Shown: positions 1 to 9,300, counted from the first letter of the stretch. The stretch is DNA of 18,727 nt from an uncultured Prevotella sp. (GCA_900547085.1 URFI01000015.1:1-18727), one strand, 5' to 3'. Notes: generated by a model from the sequence alone, not told the origin. Numbers and translations are program-made.

Positions 1-1304
1 AAGAAGGTGGTAGAGAACGATTTCTTGCTGCTATCTGCCTTCTTTGCCTTATAGTCAGTAACCAACTCGTCCTCATATTTCTTGTTCATATCCGAACCAA
101 TAGCATCCATACCAGCAAACCAAATATTCTTCAAACTAAGTTTTCCAGCTGTGGCAGCACCCTGTGTGTCGCCCTTTTCGTTATCAAGCATCAGACCGAT
201 AGGATAGCCAATGGCCAACGTATTGTAACAACTCAAACGAGAGTTACGACGAATTTGCATGGCAGATTGGAACTTACCGAGTGCCGAACCATTATTGGGA
301 TTCATGCTTCCACCTGTAATATAATCGGGCTTGTTGTGGAAGTTCTTATCCAATTTAGGTCCTATAAACGTGATATTCGAGAATTGTGCAGTGGTATAAG
401 GCTCAACAGCCGACCCCGAACCATTGTTATCACTTTCAAATCCATTGCTTTGAGAGGCATCAGCAAGCTTCGAGTCACGTACAACAAGACCAAATTGTAC
501 CGTACCGCAATAGCCATTGTCCGTGTCAAAATCATCATCCCAACCTTTGTAAGCAATGAGATACTTAGCGTTTACAGCACCTCCAAACCACTCATAAGAG
601 TCGTCATTGGAGTAAGAAACCTGGATATGGTCGAGCTGTGTGCCACTTCCTACCGAGCCTAAGGTCAAGCCATTGATTTCCTTATCCTGTCTGAATGGAT
701 AACCAGCAAACTCAATGCGCACATAACTCAGTACACCCGAGTTGTCTGCATTGTCATTGCCTCCATGCTTCGTGCGTGGTCCTCCTTCTATTTCCATTTC
801 CTGCTGATTGTTTACAGCTTTTCCACAGAGGATAACACCACCCCAATCTCCAGGCTTACGATTGCCTTTGGCTTGTGCCGATGTAAACACAATGGGTGCT
901 GTAGGCGTGCCTTTCGCAATGAGTTTTCCACCTCTTTCTGCAATCAGGGCAGCCTTTGTCGCCTTATCACCCTTGATGATAGTACCCGGTTCAATGGTCA
1001 GTTCTGAGCCTTCGGCAATATACACCCAGCCCTTCAGCAGATAAGTACCTTTCTTTAACGTTTGTTTCCCCTTGAAGACAAACTCCTGGTTGCCATTGCC
1101 AATCTCCTTACCATTAGGGTCTTCCTTACCATTCGTAAACAATAAGTGGTCGCAACTCTTTAACCCACCATCTGTTCCCCAAACGTATTGAGTCGTTGAC
1201 TCCTTTTTATCAACTGGCTCATCATCATCATCTCCACAAGCAGTAAAACCGAGAGAGAGCGTTAGGATTGTCATCAATCCCCATAAATTCAAACTTTTTT
1301 TCAT
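1..1304 (-). CDS. Surface lipoprotein of right-handed beta-helix type, partial (C-terminus beyond left edge)
   Basis: The frame is open from an ATG at 1304-1302 to the window edge (434 codons, no stop). The N-terminus is a lipoprotein signal: MKK start, hydrophobic stretch, then F-T-A-C with C23, followed by G-D-D-D-D-E. An acidic run after the cysteine is typical of surface-exported Bacteroidota lipoproteins. The next part has the family phrase 'EPGTIIKGDK', then 'GKLIAKGTPTAPIVFTS' and 'GDWGGVILCGKA', as in beta-helix proteins paired with TonB receptors. An Asp-rich loop W255-D-D-D-F-D-T-D262-N-G could bind a metal such as Ca2+ (inference). It lies 54 bases after the receptor stop and is probably co-transcribed. 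It shares architecture with the lipoprotein at 16240-17631 but is not a close copy. Ligand unknown. Proteins of this family are sometimes annotated as T9SS-target or hypothetical lipoproteins. Confidence 0.85.
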   Translation of the reverse strand, partial: MKKSLNLWGLMTILTLSLGFTACGDDDDEPVDKKESTTQYVWGTDGGLKSCDHLLFTNGKEDPNGKEIGNGNQEFVFKGKQTLKKGTYLLKGWVYIAEGSELTIEPGTIIKGDKATKAALIAERGGKLIAKGTPTAPIVFTSAQAKGNRKPGDWGGVILCGKAVNNQQEMEIEGGPRTKHGGNDNADNSGVLSYVRIEFAGYPFRQDKEINGLTLGSVGSGTQLDHIQVSYSNDDSYEWFGGAVNAKYLIAYKGWDDDFDTDNGYCGTVQFGLVVRDSKLADASQSNGFESDNNGSGSAVEPYTTAQFSNITFIGPKLDKNFHNKPDYITGGSMNPNNGSALGKFQSAMQIRRNSRLSCYNTLAIGYPIGLMLDNEKGDTQGAATAGKLSLKNIWFAGMDAIGSDMNKKYEDELVTDYKAKKADSSKKSFSTTF

Positions 1305-1358
1305 CTTTGTTTTGTTTTAATCAATGAACGAAATATGATATTTAAATTAACTTAGTTT

Positions 1359-4154
1359 TCAAAATTGATAGATAACCGACAACGATAAATTGCGTCCGGG
1401 CTGATAACAACGACTGATTTCGGTTACCTCTTTCTTGGATCCATCAGCATAAGTTACGTCAGCAAACTGCTTATAATACACTTTCTGTGCTAACAAGTCG
1501 CGCACTCCTAACTTAAGTTCCCAATGCGACCCAAACTTTTTAGAAGCCGTGAAATCAATGACATCCCGTGGCATCTCATAGCTATCGGGCACGCGGGCAT
1601 TGATGTTGTCGCCCGAAGTGGTGCCTTCACTACGTCCCACACCTATAATACGTTTACCTATACGATTGTATAACAAGGCGATGTGCATTTGGTGTGCCTC
1701 GTTCTTATAAAATATTCCTGTGTTAATCAGATAAGGTGACTGTCCTTGCATGGGTCTGTCTTTTTCCTTAGATCCCTTTTCAAACTGCACACTACTCTTA
1801 ATCAAAGCACCATTGAGTGACCAACTGAAATGAGGAAGTCCGATGAAATCAAGCGTTTTCTTGATGTCCAATTCCAGTCCATAATTGTTGGCAGCCAAGG
1901 CATTGATGTACGAATAATTCAAATCTGTACCTCCTGTCACCGTATAGGTCCACTCAATAGGATGCTTAAAGTGTTTGTAAAAAGCTGCTACAGATATCTG
2001 TTCGCCTCGGCTTGGATAGTATTCGTATCGCAAATCGACGTTATCCACATACGCATTTTTTAAGTTAGGATTGCCTTTTACATCGGAAGCTAAGTCGAAA
2101 TCATAATATACCGACGACGACACCTCACGAAACTCTGGACGGTTGATACTTCTTCCATACGACAAACGCAGTTGATGTTGATCATTAAACTTATAGGTGG
2201 TGTTGAGCGAGGGAAACAAGTCGTTGGTTTTATAAAATGTACTGACATGACTCACTTCTGTGTCACGTGTATTTGATACCAACTCCATGTTGTTATGTTC
2301 AAATCGGACACCGGCGTAGATACCTAACTTGCCAAAGGGGAGAGACATTGCCAAGTATCCTGCGCCTAACGTGTTGTGTCCGATATAGTCGTTGCGCATA
2401 TGCATCTGCTCCAGCAAATGCAACTTGTCCACACCAAAGTAAGAGACATCGCTCAGCAGGGTTGGCATCTCCATGTACCTGAATCCGTCTGGCATGTTGT
2501 TGTTAGACGTGTTCCAATTGTATATCAATTCGCGAGTAGTGTAATCGCGGGTACGATATTCGCCATACGCACCATACTTCAAAAATGGCTCCCATTGTCC
2601 CCAATTAAAGGTTATCTTGTCGTTCACACTCCCCGATACAATGTGCTCATCCAACTGTGTCCACTCGCGTGACACATCATTTCCCGTCAACAATCCTAAC
2701 CGATTGGTCTCAATGGCATCGTTAACCAAATAGCGTCGGCGGTCGGGAATGTGCCGATTGGCGTATGCATAGCCCACATTCCAGTCCAACTCGTGCGCCC
2801 TGAACGTATGTTTTCCGGTAAGCTGTGCATTATAGGTGGTACGACTACGATAATAATATTCTGCCGATTGTTCATTGTTCGACTGTGCGCTGATGCCGTT
2901 ACGCTCGGTATAGCGATTGTTGCCCAATTGGTTAAAGATATTCTTCAACTGGTATTTGTTTTTCCCATTTTTCGACATGAGCGTAAGATTGAGCATGCTA
3001 CCCAAGCGCACATTGTTGTTAAACTGGTTGTCAACCGACTGGCGCAGATAGTTCTCACGGTCGTTTTGGGCGTCATAAATCCCAAACAGGTTGTTCTCCA
3101 TGTCCCGATAGGTTCTGTATTCGTTACTGTAATTCAGCACGACAATCATCCCCAGTCGATACCGATTCACGTCCCATTGATGATTCCAATTGGCAGAAAG
3201 TTTCAAATCTCCCAAAGGTTTCTTCGTCTTCTCGTGCCAGTCATTGTTCAATCCGTTATCCAATAAGCTAATCGCTTGGTCTGATAAGGTTTTAAGTTGA
3301 CTGTGAATACCGCCGTCTAACGAACGCAAACCACCATCAAATCCAAGAAAATCGGTATTCGAACCTTTGGCGTAAGTAAAGTCTTGAAAGGCCGATTGGG
3401 TATTCCAATTGCCTCCTAAGGATAGGGAGAACGAGTTTTCTGACGGTATCTCCTTTGTGTTCAACACGATAAATCCACCGCTATAATCAGAAGGATATTC
3501 GGGCGATTGGGTTTTTACAATCAATAAATTGTCTATTTGTGAGCTGGGTACAATATCAAACGAGAAAGCCCTTGAGTCGGCTTCACTGCTGGGAACGGCA
3601 CCCCCATTCACCCATACATTATTATAACGCTGAGATAGTCCGCGCACCATCACGAATTTATCTTCTATCAAACTCACGCCTGGCACACGCCTGATCACCT
3701 CACCAGCGTTTGAGTCTTGTGTGCGACGAATCTCTTGCGAAGAGATGTTGCTCATCACATACGGACTCTCTTTCGCTAACTGTACCATGGCAGTCTCGGT
3801 GGTTTGCTTGACCGCGGCCGTTATCTGCACTTCTTTCAGCGTTTGCTCGTCGGCGCTCATCTCCACCACCAGGTCAGTGGTGCCGGTGAGAACCCCTCGA
3901 AGCGTTTTGGCCTTATAAGAAACGTACCTTATTATAAGCGTGTATTTCTGTTCCTTAAGTCCCGTAAGTTTAAACCTACCATCCATATCGGTGACGCCGG
4001 CAGGCTTGCCGCCTTCTATCTCAATGGTCGCACCTATCAACGGCTCTTTGCTTTTGCCGTCCACCACCGTGCCGCTAATCTCTTGGCCGGCCATTTGTAA
4101 ACTCATCAGTAGTAGCATGGATACAGCTACCAATCCCCTTTTCATTGTCTTCAT
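1359..4154 (-). CDS. TonB-dependent outer-membrane receptor, 931 aa
   Basis: This is a complete receptor. It has a signal peptide (residues 1-23, cleavage near M-A-G|Q) and a carboxypeptidase-regulatory-like beta-sandwich (about 25-100, 'EISGTVVDGKSKEPLIGAT'). A plug domain follows (about 130-235) with 'NAGEVIRRVPGVSL', 'VRGLSQRYNNVWVNGG' and 'YPSDYSGGFIVLNTKEIP', then a beta-barrel of about 690 residues that ends in a terminal aromatic (...VIYQF). Such receptors move ligands into the periplasm using the TonB-ExbBD complex. It is followed by a beta-helix lipoprotein instead of SusD, so it is not a classical SusC. Its barrel motif 'SINRPEF', the 'GNPNLKNAYVDNVDLRYEY' segment and 'AAFYKHFKHPIE' match the partial receptor at the right edge, making the two paralogues. 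An alternative start is the second Met, at codon 4 (4145). Substrate not deducible from sequence. Confidence 0.93.
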   Translation of the reverse strand: MKTMKRGLVAVSMLLLMSLQMAGQEISGTVVDGKSKEPLIGATIEIEGGKPAGVTDMDGRFKLTGLKEQKYTLIIRYVSYKAKTLRGVLTGTTDLVVEMSADEQTLKEVQITAAVKQTTETAMVQLAKESPYVMSNISSQEIRRTQDSNAGEVIRRVPGVSLIEDKFVMVRGLSQRYNNVWVNGGAVPSSEADSRAFSFDIVPSSQIDNLLIVKTQSPEYPSDYSGGFIVLNTKEIPSENSFSLSLGGNWNTQSAFQDFTYAKGSNTDFLGFDGGLRSLDGGIHSQLKTLSDQAISLLDNGLNNDWHEKTKKPLGDLKLSANWNHQWDVNRYRLGMIVVLNYSNEYRTYRDMENNLFGIYDAQNDRENYLRQSVDNQFNNNVRLGSMLNLTLMSKNGKNKYQLKNIFNQLGNNRYTERNGISAQSNNEQSAEYYYRSRTTYNAQLTGKHTFRAHELDWNVGYAYANRHIPDRRRYLVNDAIETNRLGLLTGNDVSREWTQLDEHIVSGSVNDKITFNWGQWEPFLKYGAYGEYRTRDYTTRELIYNWNTSNNNMPDGFRYMEMPTLLSDVSYFGVDKLHLLEQMHMRNDYIGHNTLGAGYLAMSLPFGKLGIYAGVRFEHNNMELVSNTRDTEVSHVSTFYKTNDLFPSLNTTYKFNDQHQLRLSYGRSINRPEFREVSSSVYYDFDLASDVKGNPNLKNAYVDNVDLRYEYYPSRGEQISVAAFYKHFKHPIEWTYTVTGGTDLNYSYINALAANNYGLELDIKKTLDFIGLPHFSWSLNGALIKSSVQFEKGSKEKDRPMQGQSPYLINTGIFYKNEAHQMHIALLYNRIGKRIIGVGRSEGTTSGDNINARVPDSYEMPRDVIDFTASKKFGSHWELKLGVRDLLAQKVYYKQFADVTYADGSKKEVTEISRCYQPGRNLSLSVIYQF

Positions 4155-4182
4155 TAGAAATACTGAACTAATTTTTACGCTG

Positions 4183-4190
4183 CAAAAGTA
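4183..4190 (-). promoter_or_regulatory. Candidate -7 box for the TonB receptor
   Basis: Read on the minus strand the site is TACTTTTG, an exact match to the Bacteroidota -7 consensus TAnnTTTG, 28 bases before the receptor start. I see no convincing TTTG at the -33 position, so the promoter may be weak or activator-dependent (inference). Confidence 0.5.
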
Positions 4191-4306
4191 CGGGTATGAT
4201 GTTGCATTTTTATTTCCGTAATATGATGATAACGATACAACTATGTGACAAACTCACAACATGTATTTCATTACTATTGCAACTTGCTGTGAGCCAAACC
4301 TGCCTG

Positions 4307-4378
4307 GCGATGAATCGCACCTTCACCCTTCCACGTTCTCCATTTCAAACTGACAGAGGCGGAACGTGATGAATCACG
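4307..4378. repeat. Pair of short palindromic units sharing GATGAATC
   Basis: GCGATGAATCGC (4307-4318) and CGTGATGAATCACG (4365-4378) are each perfect palindromes around a central GA, 46 bases apart. The second is followed by 'CCCCTACGG'. GATGAATC cores beside 'CCCCTAC' resemble interspersed intergenic palindromes seen in many bacteria, but the match is from memory and approximate. Confidence 0.4.
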
Positions 4379-4703
4379 CCCCTACGGATTGTCCGATTTT
4401 TTATCAAAATAAGTCCCCTAAAATGGCAGTTGAAAACTTTCAATATAGAAAAAATCAATAGGCAAGCAAGGAGCAAATAGCAGATTGTTTGGCTGAAAAA
4501 TCGCCCTTTTTCACGAAAAGTAATGACATGACGCTACAAGATGCATCACTTTGCGGGACAATAGGCATGTTCTTGCCCGCCTAAAGCATGCAGATTGGAG
4601 GTTAAAAGCTATGCTATTGGCGACAAAAAGCAGCAGAGATAGCAGACAAGCGGTGTGCTATTTCTGTAACAAATTATACCACAGACACATACAAAAGTCG
4701 TTC

Positions 4704-4757
4704 ATCCTTGCGTTATTTGCAACCACAACCATGACTGTTCGCAAATAAGCCAAGGAT
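4704..4757. repeat. Long imperfect inverted repeat, 17-base arms
   Basis: The left arm ATCCTTGCGTTATTTGC (4704-4720) and right arm GCAAATAAGCCAAGGAT (4741-4757) pair at 15 of 17 positions with a 2x2 internal mismatch and a 20-base loop. No T-run follows on either strand, so it is not a standard intrinsic terminator. It could be a small mobile-element relic, a folded RNA, or a protein site. Confidence 0.6.
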
Positions 4758-4863
4758 AAAGAGGTACGTTGTCAAGAATATTCATTGACATGAACCCATT
4801 GTTTTCGTCATCTTCCAATGAGGTGTGAATATTTAATACTGGGTCAAAATAAAACTAAAATAA

Positions 4864-4894
4864 TTGTTCGGTATGGTTTATTTTCGTACCTTTG
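4864..4894 (+). promoter_or_regulatory. Promoter of the mannose-1-phosphate guanylyltransferase gene
   Basis: A partial -33 box (TTG at 4864-4866) is followed after 20 bases by TACCTTTG (4887-4894), an exact TAnnTTTG -7 box. The start codon is 29 bases downstream and is preceded by an A/C-rich leader without a Shine-Dalgarno sequence, normal for this phylum. Confidence 0.65.
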
Positions 4895-4920
4895 AAATCT
4901 AATCAACAACTAACCATACC
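4870..4920. repeat. 9-base perfect inverted repeat bracketing the -7 box
   Basis: GGTATGGTT (4870-4878) and AACCATACC (4912-4920) are exact reverse complements. One lies in the promoter spacer and the other just before the start codon, with 33 bases between them. Because the left arm is upstream of the likely transcription start, an RNA hairpin is unlikely. A two-site operator is possible (inference). Confidence 0.45.
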
Positions 4921-4923
4921 ATC

Positions 4924-6006
4924 ATGTCAGATAGCCAATACTGTGTCATTCTGGCCGGAGGAAAAGGTAAACGCCTTTGGCCTTGCAGTCGTGAAGCCAC
5001 GCCGAAACAATTCATAGACTTCTTTGGCACAGGACGCACGCTTTTGCAGCAAACATACGACCGGATGCTCAAGGTGGTTCCACCCGATAACATCTTCATC
5101 AGCACCAATCAGTCGTATCTTGATGACGTTCATCAGCAGTTACCCGACATCCCGAAAGATCGCATCTTGGCCGAACCTATCCATCGGAACACTGCACCAA
5201 GCGTGGCATGGGCCGCCCATCGCATCATGCGATTCAACCCCGACGCCAACCTATTGGTGACACCGTCCGACCAAATGATTCAGAACGAGGACGCCTTTGC
5301 AAGCGACATCCAGGAGGGATTTGCTTTTGTCAGCCAGAGAGATGGGCTGCTAACCCTGGGTATCAAGCCCACCAGACCAGAGCCCGGATATGGCTACATT
5401 CAGCTGGGCGAACCGGCGGGGAACGGCGTTTATCAAGTACAGTCGTTCACCGAAAAACCTGAAAGAGATTTTGCTAAGATGTTTGTGGAGAGCGGTGAGT
5501 TTTATTGGAACACGGGCATGTTCATGGCAAACATACGTTATTTGAGCCACTGTCTGTTCAAGTTACTGCCCTCTGTGTTGCGCAATCTCGACGCCATGAC
5601 ACCCCATTGGACCATCGAAGAGGAGAACCATTTCATCAATAAAAACTTCCCGCTGTACCCCAACCTATCGGTTGACAACGGCGTACTGGAGAAATCAGAA
5701 CGGGTGTACGTCATGAAATGCAACTTTGGTTGGGCCGACATCGGCACGTGGCACAGCATTTACGAGGCCATGCAGAAGAGCGAATCGGACAATGTGGTGA
5801 TTGACAGCGACGTCATCCTTGAAGATTGCCAAAACAATGTCATCAAGTTGCCGAAGAATAAACTGGCCATCCTCAACGGACTGGAAGGGTATATCATCGC
5901 CGAACATGGCAACGTATTGCTTGTTTGCAAGAAAGAAGACTCGTCGGCACTGGTGAGAAAATATGTCAATGAGGTGCAAATCAAGAAGGGAACGGACTAT
6001 ATATAG
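4924..6006 (+). CDS. manC: Mannose-1-phosphate guanylyltransferase, short monofunctional form
   Basis: The protein makes GDP-mannose from mannose-1-phosphate and GTP in the cytoplasm, feeding glycan and O-antigen synthesis and, through GDP-fucose, fucosylation. The nucleotidyltransferase signature G12-G-K-G-K-R-L-W-P is followed by 'TPKQFIDFFG', 'EPIHRNTAPS', 'VTPSDQMI' (D116 probably metal-binding), 'GYGYIQLG', 'FTEKPERDFAKMF', 'FYWNTGMF' and 'FGWADIGTW' (F268 onward). At 360 residues it lacks the C-terminal phosphomannose isomerase domain of bifunctional ManC/AlgA proteins. The ATG at 4924 is the only start that keeps the complete P-loop-like motif near the N-terminus, and it sits 29 bases after a -7 box. 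The gene is transcribed alone; the next gene is convergent. Some annotations use rfbM or cpsB for the same function. Confidence 0.94.
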   Translation: MSDSQYCVILAGGKGKRLWPCSREATPKQFIDFFGTGRTLLQQTYDRMLKVVPPDNIFISTNQSYLDDVHQQLPDIPKDRILAEPIHRNTAPSVAWAAHRIMRFNPDANLLVTPSDQMIQNEDAFASDIQEGFAFVSQRDGLLTLGIKPTRPEPGYGYIQLGEPAGNGVYQVQSFTEKPERDFAKMFVESGEFYWNTGMFMANIRYLSHCLFKLLPSVLRNLDAMTPHWTIEEENHFINKNFPLYPNLSVDNGVLEKSERVYVMKCNFGWADIGTWHSIYEAMQKSESDNVVIDSDVILEDCQNNVIKLPKNKLAILNGLEGYIIAEHGNVLLVCKKEDSSALVRKYVNEVQIKKGTDYI

Positions 6007-6270
6007 ACGTTCTTTGATTTGACCTTACCTTTTAATAATACAAGAACAATTAGACGAACGATTTCACATGATGAAGAAATCTCTTCATCATGCTTATGGT
6101 ATGTGCCATCCAAGATAAGTTCACCGCATCGAACACTCGCCACAAAGTCGGAATAAGGTCGCAACAATTCAATGGTCAACACGTCACGCATCATCGACTT
6201 ATCGGAGAAAGGAGCCAGCAAAAGCAGTGATGCAAGTGTAGACTACAACACATATTGTTAGTTTTTTCAT
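5997..6270 (-). pseudogene. Possible decayed small secreted-protein gene, frameshifted
   Basis: A minus-strand ATG at 6270-6268 begins MKKLTICVVVY, which resembles a signal-peptide start, but this frame stops after 23 codons. One frame over, an open frame (in frame from about 6242 to 5997) reads STLASLLLLAPFSDKS and continues for about 75 residues to a TAG at 5997. Joining the two with a one-base shift gives a plausible signal peptide plus a short mature part with no recognised domain. The position, 47 bases after the GH2 stop on the same strand, fits a former downstream gene. A perfect hairpin lies inside it and its 3' end overlaps the guanylyltransferase stop by about 10 bases. Chance cannot be excluded. 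Confidence is low. Confidence 0.25.
6067..6092. terminator. 11-base perfect hairpin between convergent genes
   Basis: CATGATGAAGA (6067-6077), loop AATC, TCTTCATCATG (6082-6092). It lies 61 bases after the guanylyltransferase stop and downstream of the GH2 gene on the other strand. It could serve both convergent transcripts, but neither strand has a clean T-run after the stem, so the terminator call is tentative. Confidence 0.4.
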
Positions 6271-6317
6271 CTATTATTCAGTATTCAATAAGGATTTTAT
6301 GATTGATTCATAAGAGG

Positions 6318-9300
6318 TCAGCGCACAGACATCTTTTTCAAGTTTACATTCAGTCCCGATATTTCCAACATCGGTTCGCAACCACGAGTATCCTCCTTTT
6401 TCCACTTTACGGTCACCGTTTTCTGTTCACCGGGCATCAGGTGGAAATAATTGTCGCTATAATCAACCGGCAAAATTTGCAGGCCATCGTTGCCTTTTAA
6501 GTTGACGCGGTTCATCATCGCGGGTGTGTCACTCTCGTTTTTCAGCACAACCGTAGCCTGATTTCCTTCCCATTTAACATTTGTGGTCAACGTTACCATG
6601 GGCAAACGCCTGAGTTCTTGCAGGTTTCCTTCATCGGTCGAGCAGACATAGAAGTTGTCTGACAGTACCTGGTTGTTATCGTCTACCAATTTCATCTTCA
6701 GGAAGTAGACCGTCCCTGGCATGTCTGGTTCTTCTATTTTAGTGCAGACAACGGTCGTATCAGGCTTGCTCTGCAACGCCATCTCATGGTAAGAAAGCCG
6801 TGTACCATGGATATCCAGCACCTCACATTGCGCCCTCAATATCCCACTCACCACTTTATTTAGGTTGACAACCTCCATGTTTCGCGTGCTTGCATTCCAC
6901 TGTATGTGCAACGGTTCGCATGCTTTTTTCACACCAAAGAAGGCGGCTGTAGGTTCAAAGTAGTAGTCGTATGTCTGCCAAGTCATGCTGGGCCAACACG
7001 AATGGCTCATCCATATCAACAGACCCAACCGATCTTTGCTTCCTGACTCATACATGGCGCGATAGCCTTCATAGTTCACCCACTGCGCAAGAGCGGTGAA
7101 CTGCTTGGCGTTTTGCACCTTTCCGAACGCCTTTTCGATGATTTTGTTAAACGAATCTCCTTGCTGTGCCCCTTGCAACGTGTAGTCATGCTGTCCCCAT
7201 TGCGCATTCTGAGGCCACAAAGCCGCTGGACTTAGCGTCCTTGAGAGGCCCTCAAAGGTCATGACATTCGGCATTCCACGCTCCGAATGCAGCTTACCTG
7301 TTTGCTTTTCAAAGTATTCTTTCGCAGGCAAAGCGCGGTATGGACCGTGCCCACTGATACCATCATCGGCCGAACTTGACACATAACAAAGTCCTGGATG
7401 CAACGTCTGCACAAATTGACGCAACGCCCTATCGATTGTTTCGGGTGGATAACCCTCATTTCGTCCACAGTACAAACCGATACTCGGATGCTTTCTGATG
7501 CGGTACACATAATCCTTTGCATTCTTCAGAAACATGTCCTCGTCCATCGGATCGGGTCCATCGGCCGGATTAGCCAGCCAGAAGTCTTGCCACACCATGA
7601 TGCCATAGCGGTCACAAGCCTCGTAAAACTCCTCATCACCGGTCTGTCCTACCCAGTTGCGAATCATGTTATAATTCATGTCGCGATGATACTTCACGGC
7701 AATATCGTATTCCCTACCCCGATAATTCAGATTGCTCTCACTGAAACCCCAGTTTCCTCCAAGTGGCACGAAGCGTTTCCCATTGACATACATCGTCAGT
7801 CGGGTATCAACATCCCGATACCCCACTTCACGAATTCCGGCCTTGAACCTCAGCTCATCCGACACCTTTCCATCCACTTCAAACTTAAATCCAGCGTCGT
7901 AAAGATAAGGTGTTCCATAGCCATTGGGCCACCACAAGCGCAGGCGACGGTTCTTCAAAACGGCGAATTTCGATGGGTCAAACGCAGCTTCCACCTTGGC
8001 CAATGCGGGCAAGGTCACGGTTTTTTCAAACATCACCTCGCCTATCCAGCCCCTCAACCGTCCCGTCACAGCATGCGACTCGTTGTTTTTCAGTACGACG
8101 GACGGTGTGACCGTGGCCAACGTATCAGGCAGGTTCAAGCACGAAGTCGCCAGCGGATCTGCCAAACTCACCCCTCCTTCAGCAGACAGATACACGTCAT
8201 TCCAAATACCGATGTCACGTCCACGGATGGTAGAGATCCAGTCCCACCCAATCGTAGCATGGAACGTAGGATTGTCATAACCCAGAATTCCGCCATTAAA
8301 GTCGGTATTCATCTCATTTTTTTCCTTGACAGCACCTGGATGTTGATTCTTCACAATCTCCACGGCCAGCACGTTCTCGCCCGCCACGAGCAGTTTGCTG
8401 ACATCGATTCTCCCACGAACGAACGCCCCTTCCATGCGATCAACCTTCTTTCCATTGAAGTAGATGTCAGCCTTCCAATTGATGCCATCAAAGTTCAGGA
8501 ACACATGTTTGCCCAGCATAGCTTGGGGAACGTGGAACAAACGACGATACCAAAAGTTGGAATTGAAGAACGATTCGGAAATCATGAACAGATGATCGGC
8601 ATAGTTTGGATTGGGTATGGCACCGATGTTCATATAGCTCGACAGCACCGTGGCAGGCACTGTGGCCGTTATCCACTTACTGTCGTCAAAGGCAGCTTGT
8701 GCAATTTGTTCGCCCGTTGCGCGCACTTGCGAGGCGCGTTGCAATCGCCAGCATCCTCCATTGAGCGAAAGTAGGTTGCCATCCAGACGGCTTTCTGCCT
8801 TGGGATGCGCCACCAATCCCCCACGACCCATCACTTCCACCTCACTGAGTGCATAGCGTTGTCCCGCCCGTGCACCCTGCATGTTCACACGCACATATCG
8901 AGCCGTGGCCTTGCAGTCGTACTCATCGCGGGTCGCATTCTTGGAAGATAACTTACATAGCGGTCGCCATCGCTGGGCATCATCAGACACTTCAAGCTGT
9001 CCTTGCCTGGCTTTTTGCACCCAATGCAAACGAATTTTGTCAAAAGAGGCCTTCACGCCCAAATCAACATACACCCATTGATTGCCACCTCCCGCACTCA
9101 TCCAACAGCTGTTGAAGGCTGACGAAGGCAATAGGTTGGTCATTGGCCGCCCGTCTTGATAAAACTTCAGTTCGGTAACGGTCCAGTAAGCAGCGCCATC
9201 CATGTCCAACGCCAAGCGAAAGTCGCTGAAAGTTTTACCCTTGGTATTGATGTTGAAGCTGATGTTGACCTTTCGCGTAGGCAGCAAGTCACTAACAGTA

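Larger units (their letters stand above)
4155..4923. other. 769-base gap between the receptor and the guanylyltransferase
   Basis: No convincing gene lies here. The divergent flanking genes have their promoters at its two ends. Between them are two short GATGAATC-centred palindromes (4307-4318, 4365-4378), a long imperfect inverted repeat (4704-4757), and a 9-base inverted repeat around the right-hand promoter. A 65-codon plus-strand ORF (4551-4748) overlaps the long inverted repeat and has no recognisable domain, signal peptide or start context, so I do not call it a gene. The density of inverted repeats suggests a landing zone for small non-coding repeat elements (inference). Confidence 0.6.

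Noticed and set aside
2751..3266. 171-codon plus-strand ORF inside the receptor gene
   Set aside because: Antisense to a clear TonB receptor barrel, with composition typical of a shadow frame.
4551..4748. 65-codon plus-strand ORF in the large gap
   Set aside because: No domain, no signal peptide, no promoter box at a suitable distance, and it runs into the long inverted repeat. It is more likely part of a non-coding repeat element.
4777..4833. AATATTCA / TGAATATT inverted repeat upstream of the guanylyltransferase
   Set aside because: Eight AT-rich bases 41 apart are easily expected by chance in this composition.
6297..6313. 6-base inverted repeat just after the GH2 stop
   Set aside because: Short, AT-only apart from one pair, and without a T-run, so it is too weak to call a terminator.
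7398..8774. 458-codon plus-strand ORF opposite the GH2 gene
   Set aside because: It lies entirely antisense to well-conserved GH2 domains and its translation has no recognisable domain. It is a shadow of codon bias on the other strand.
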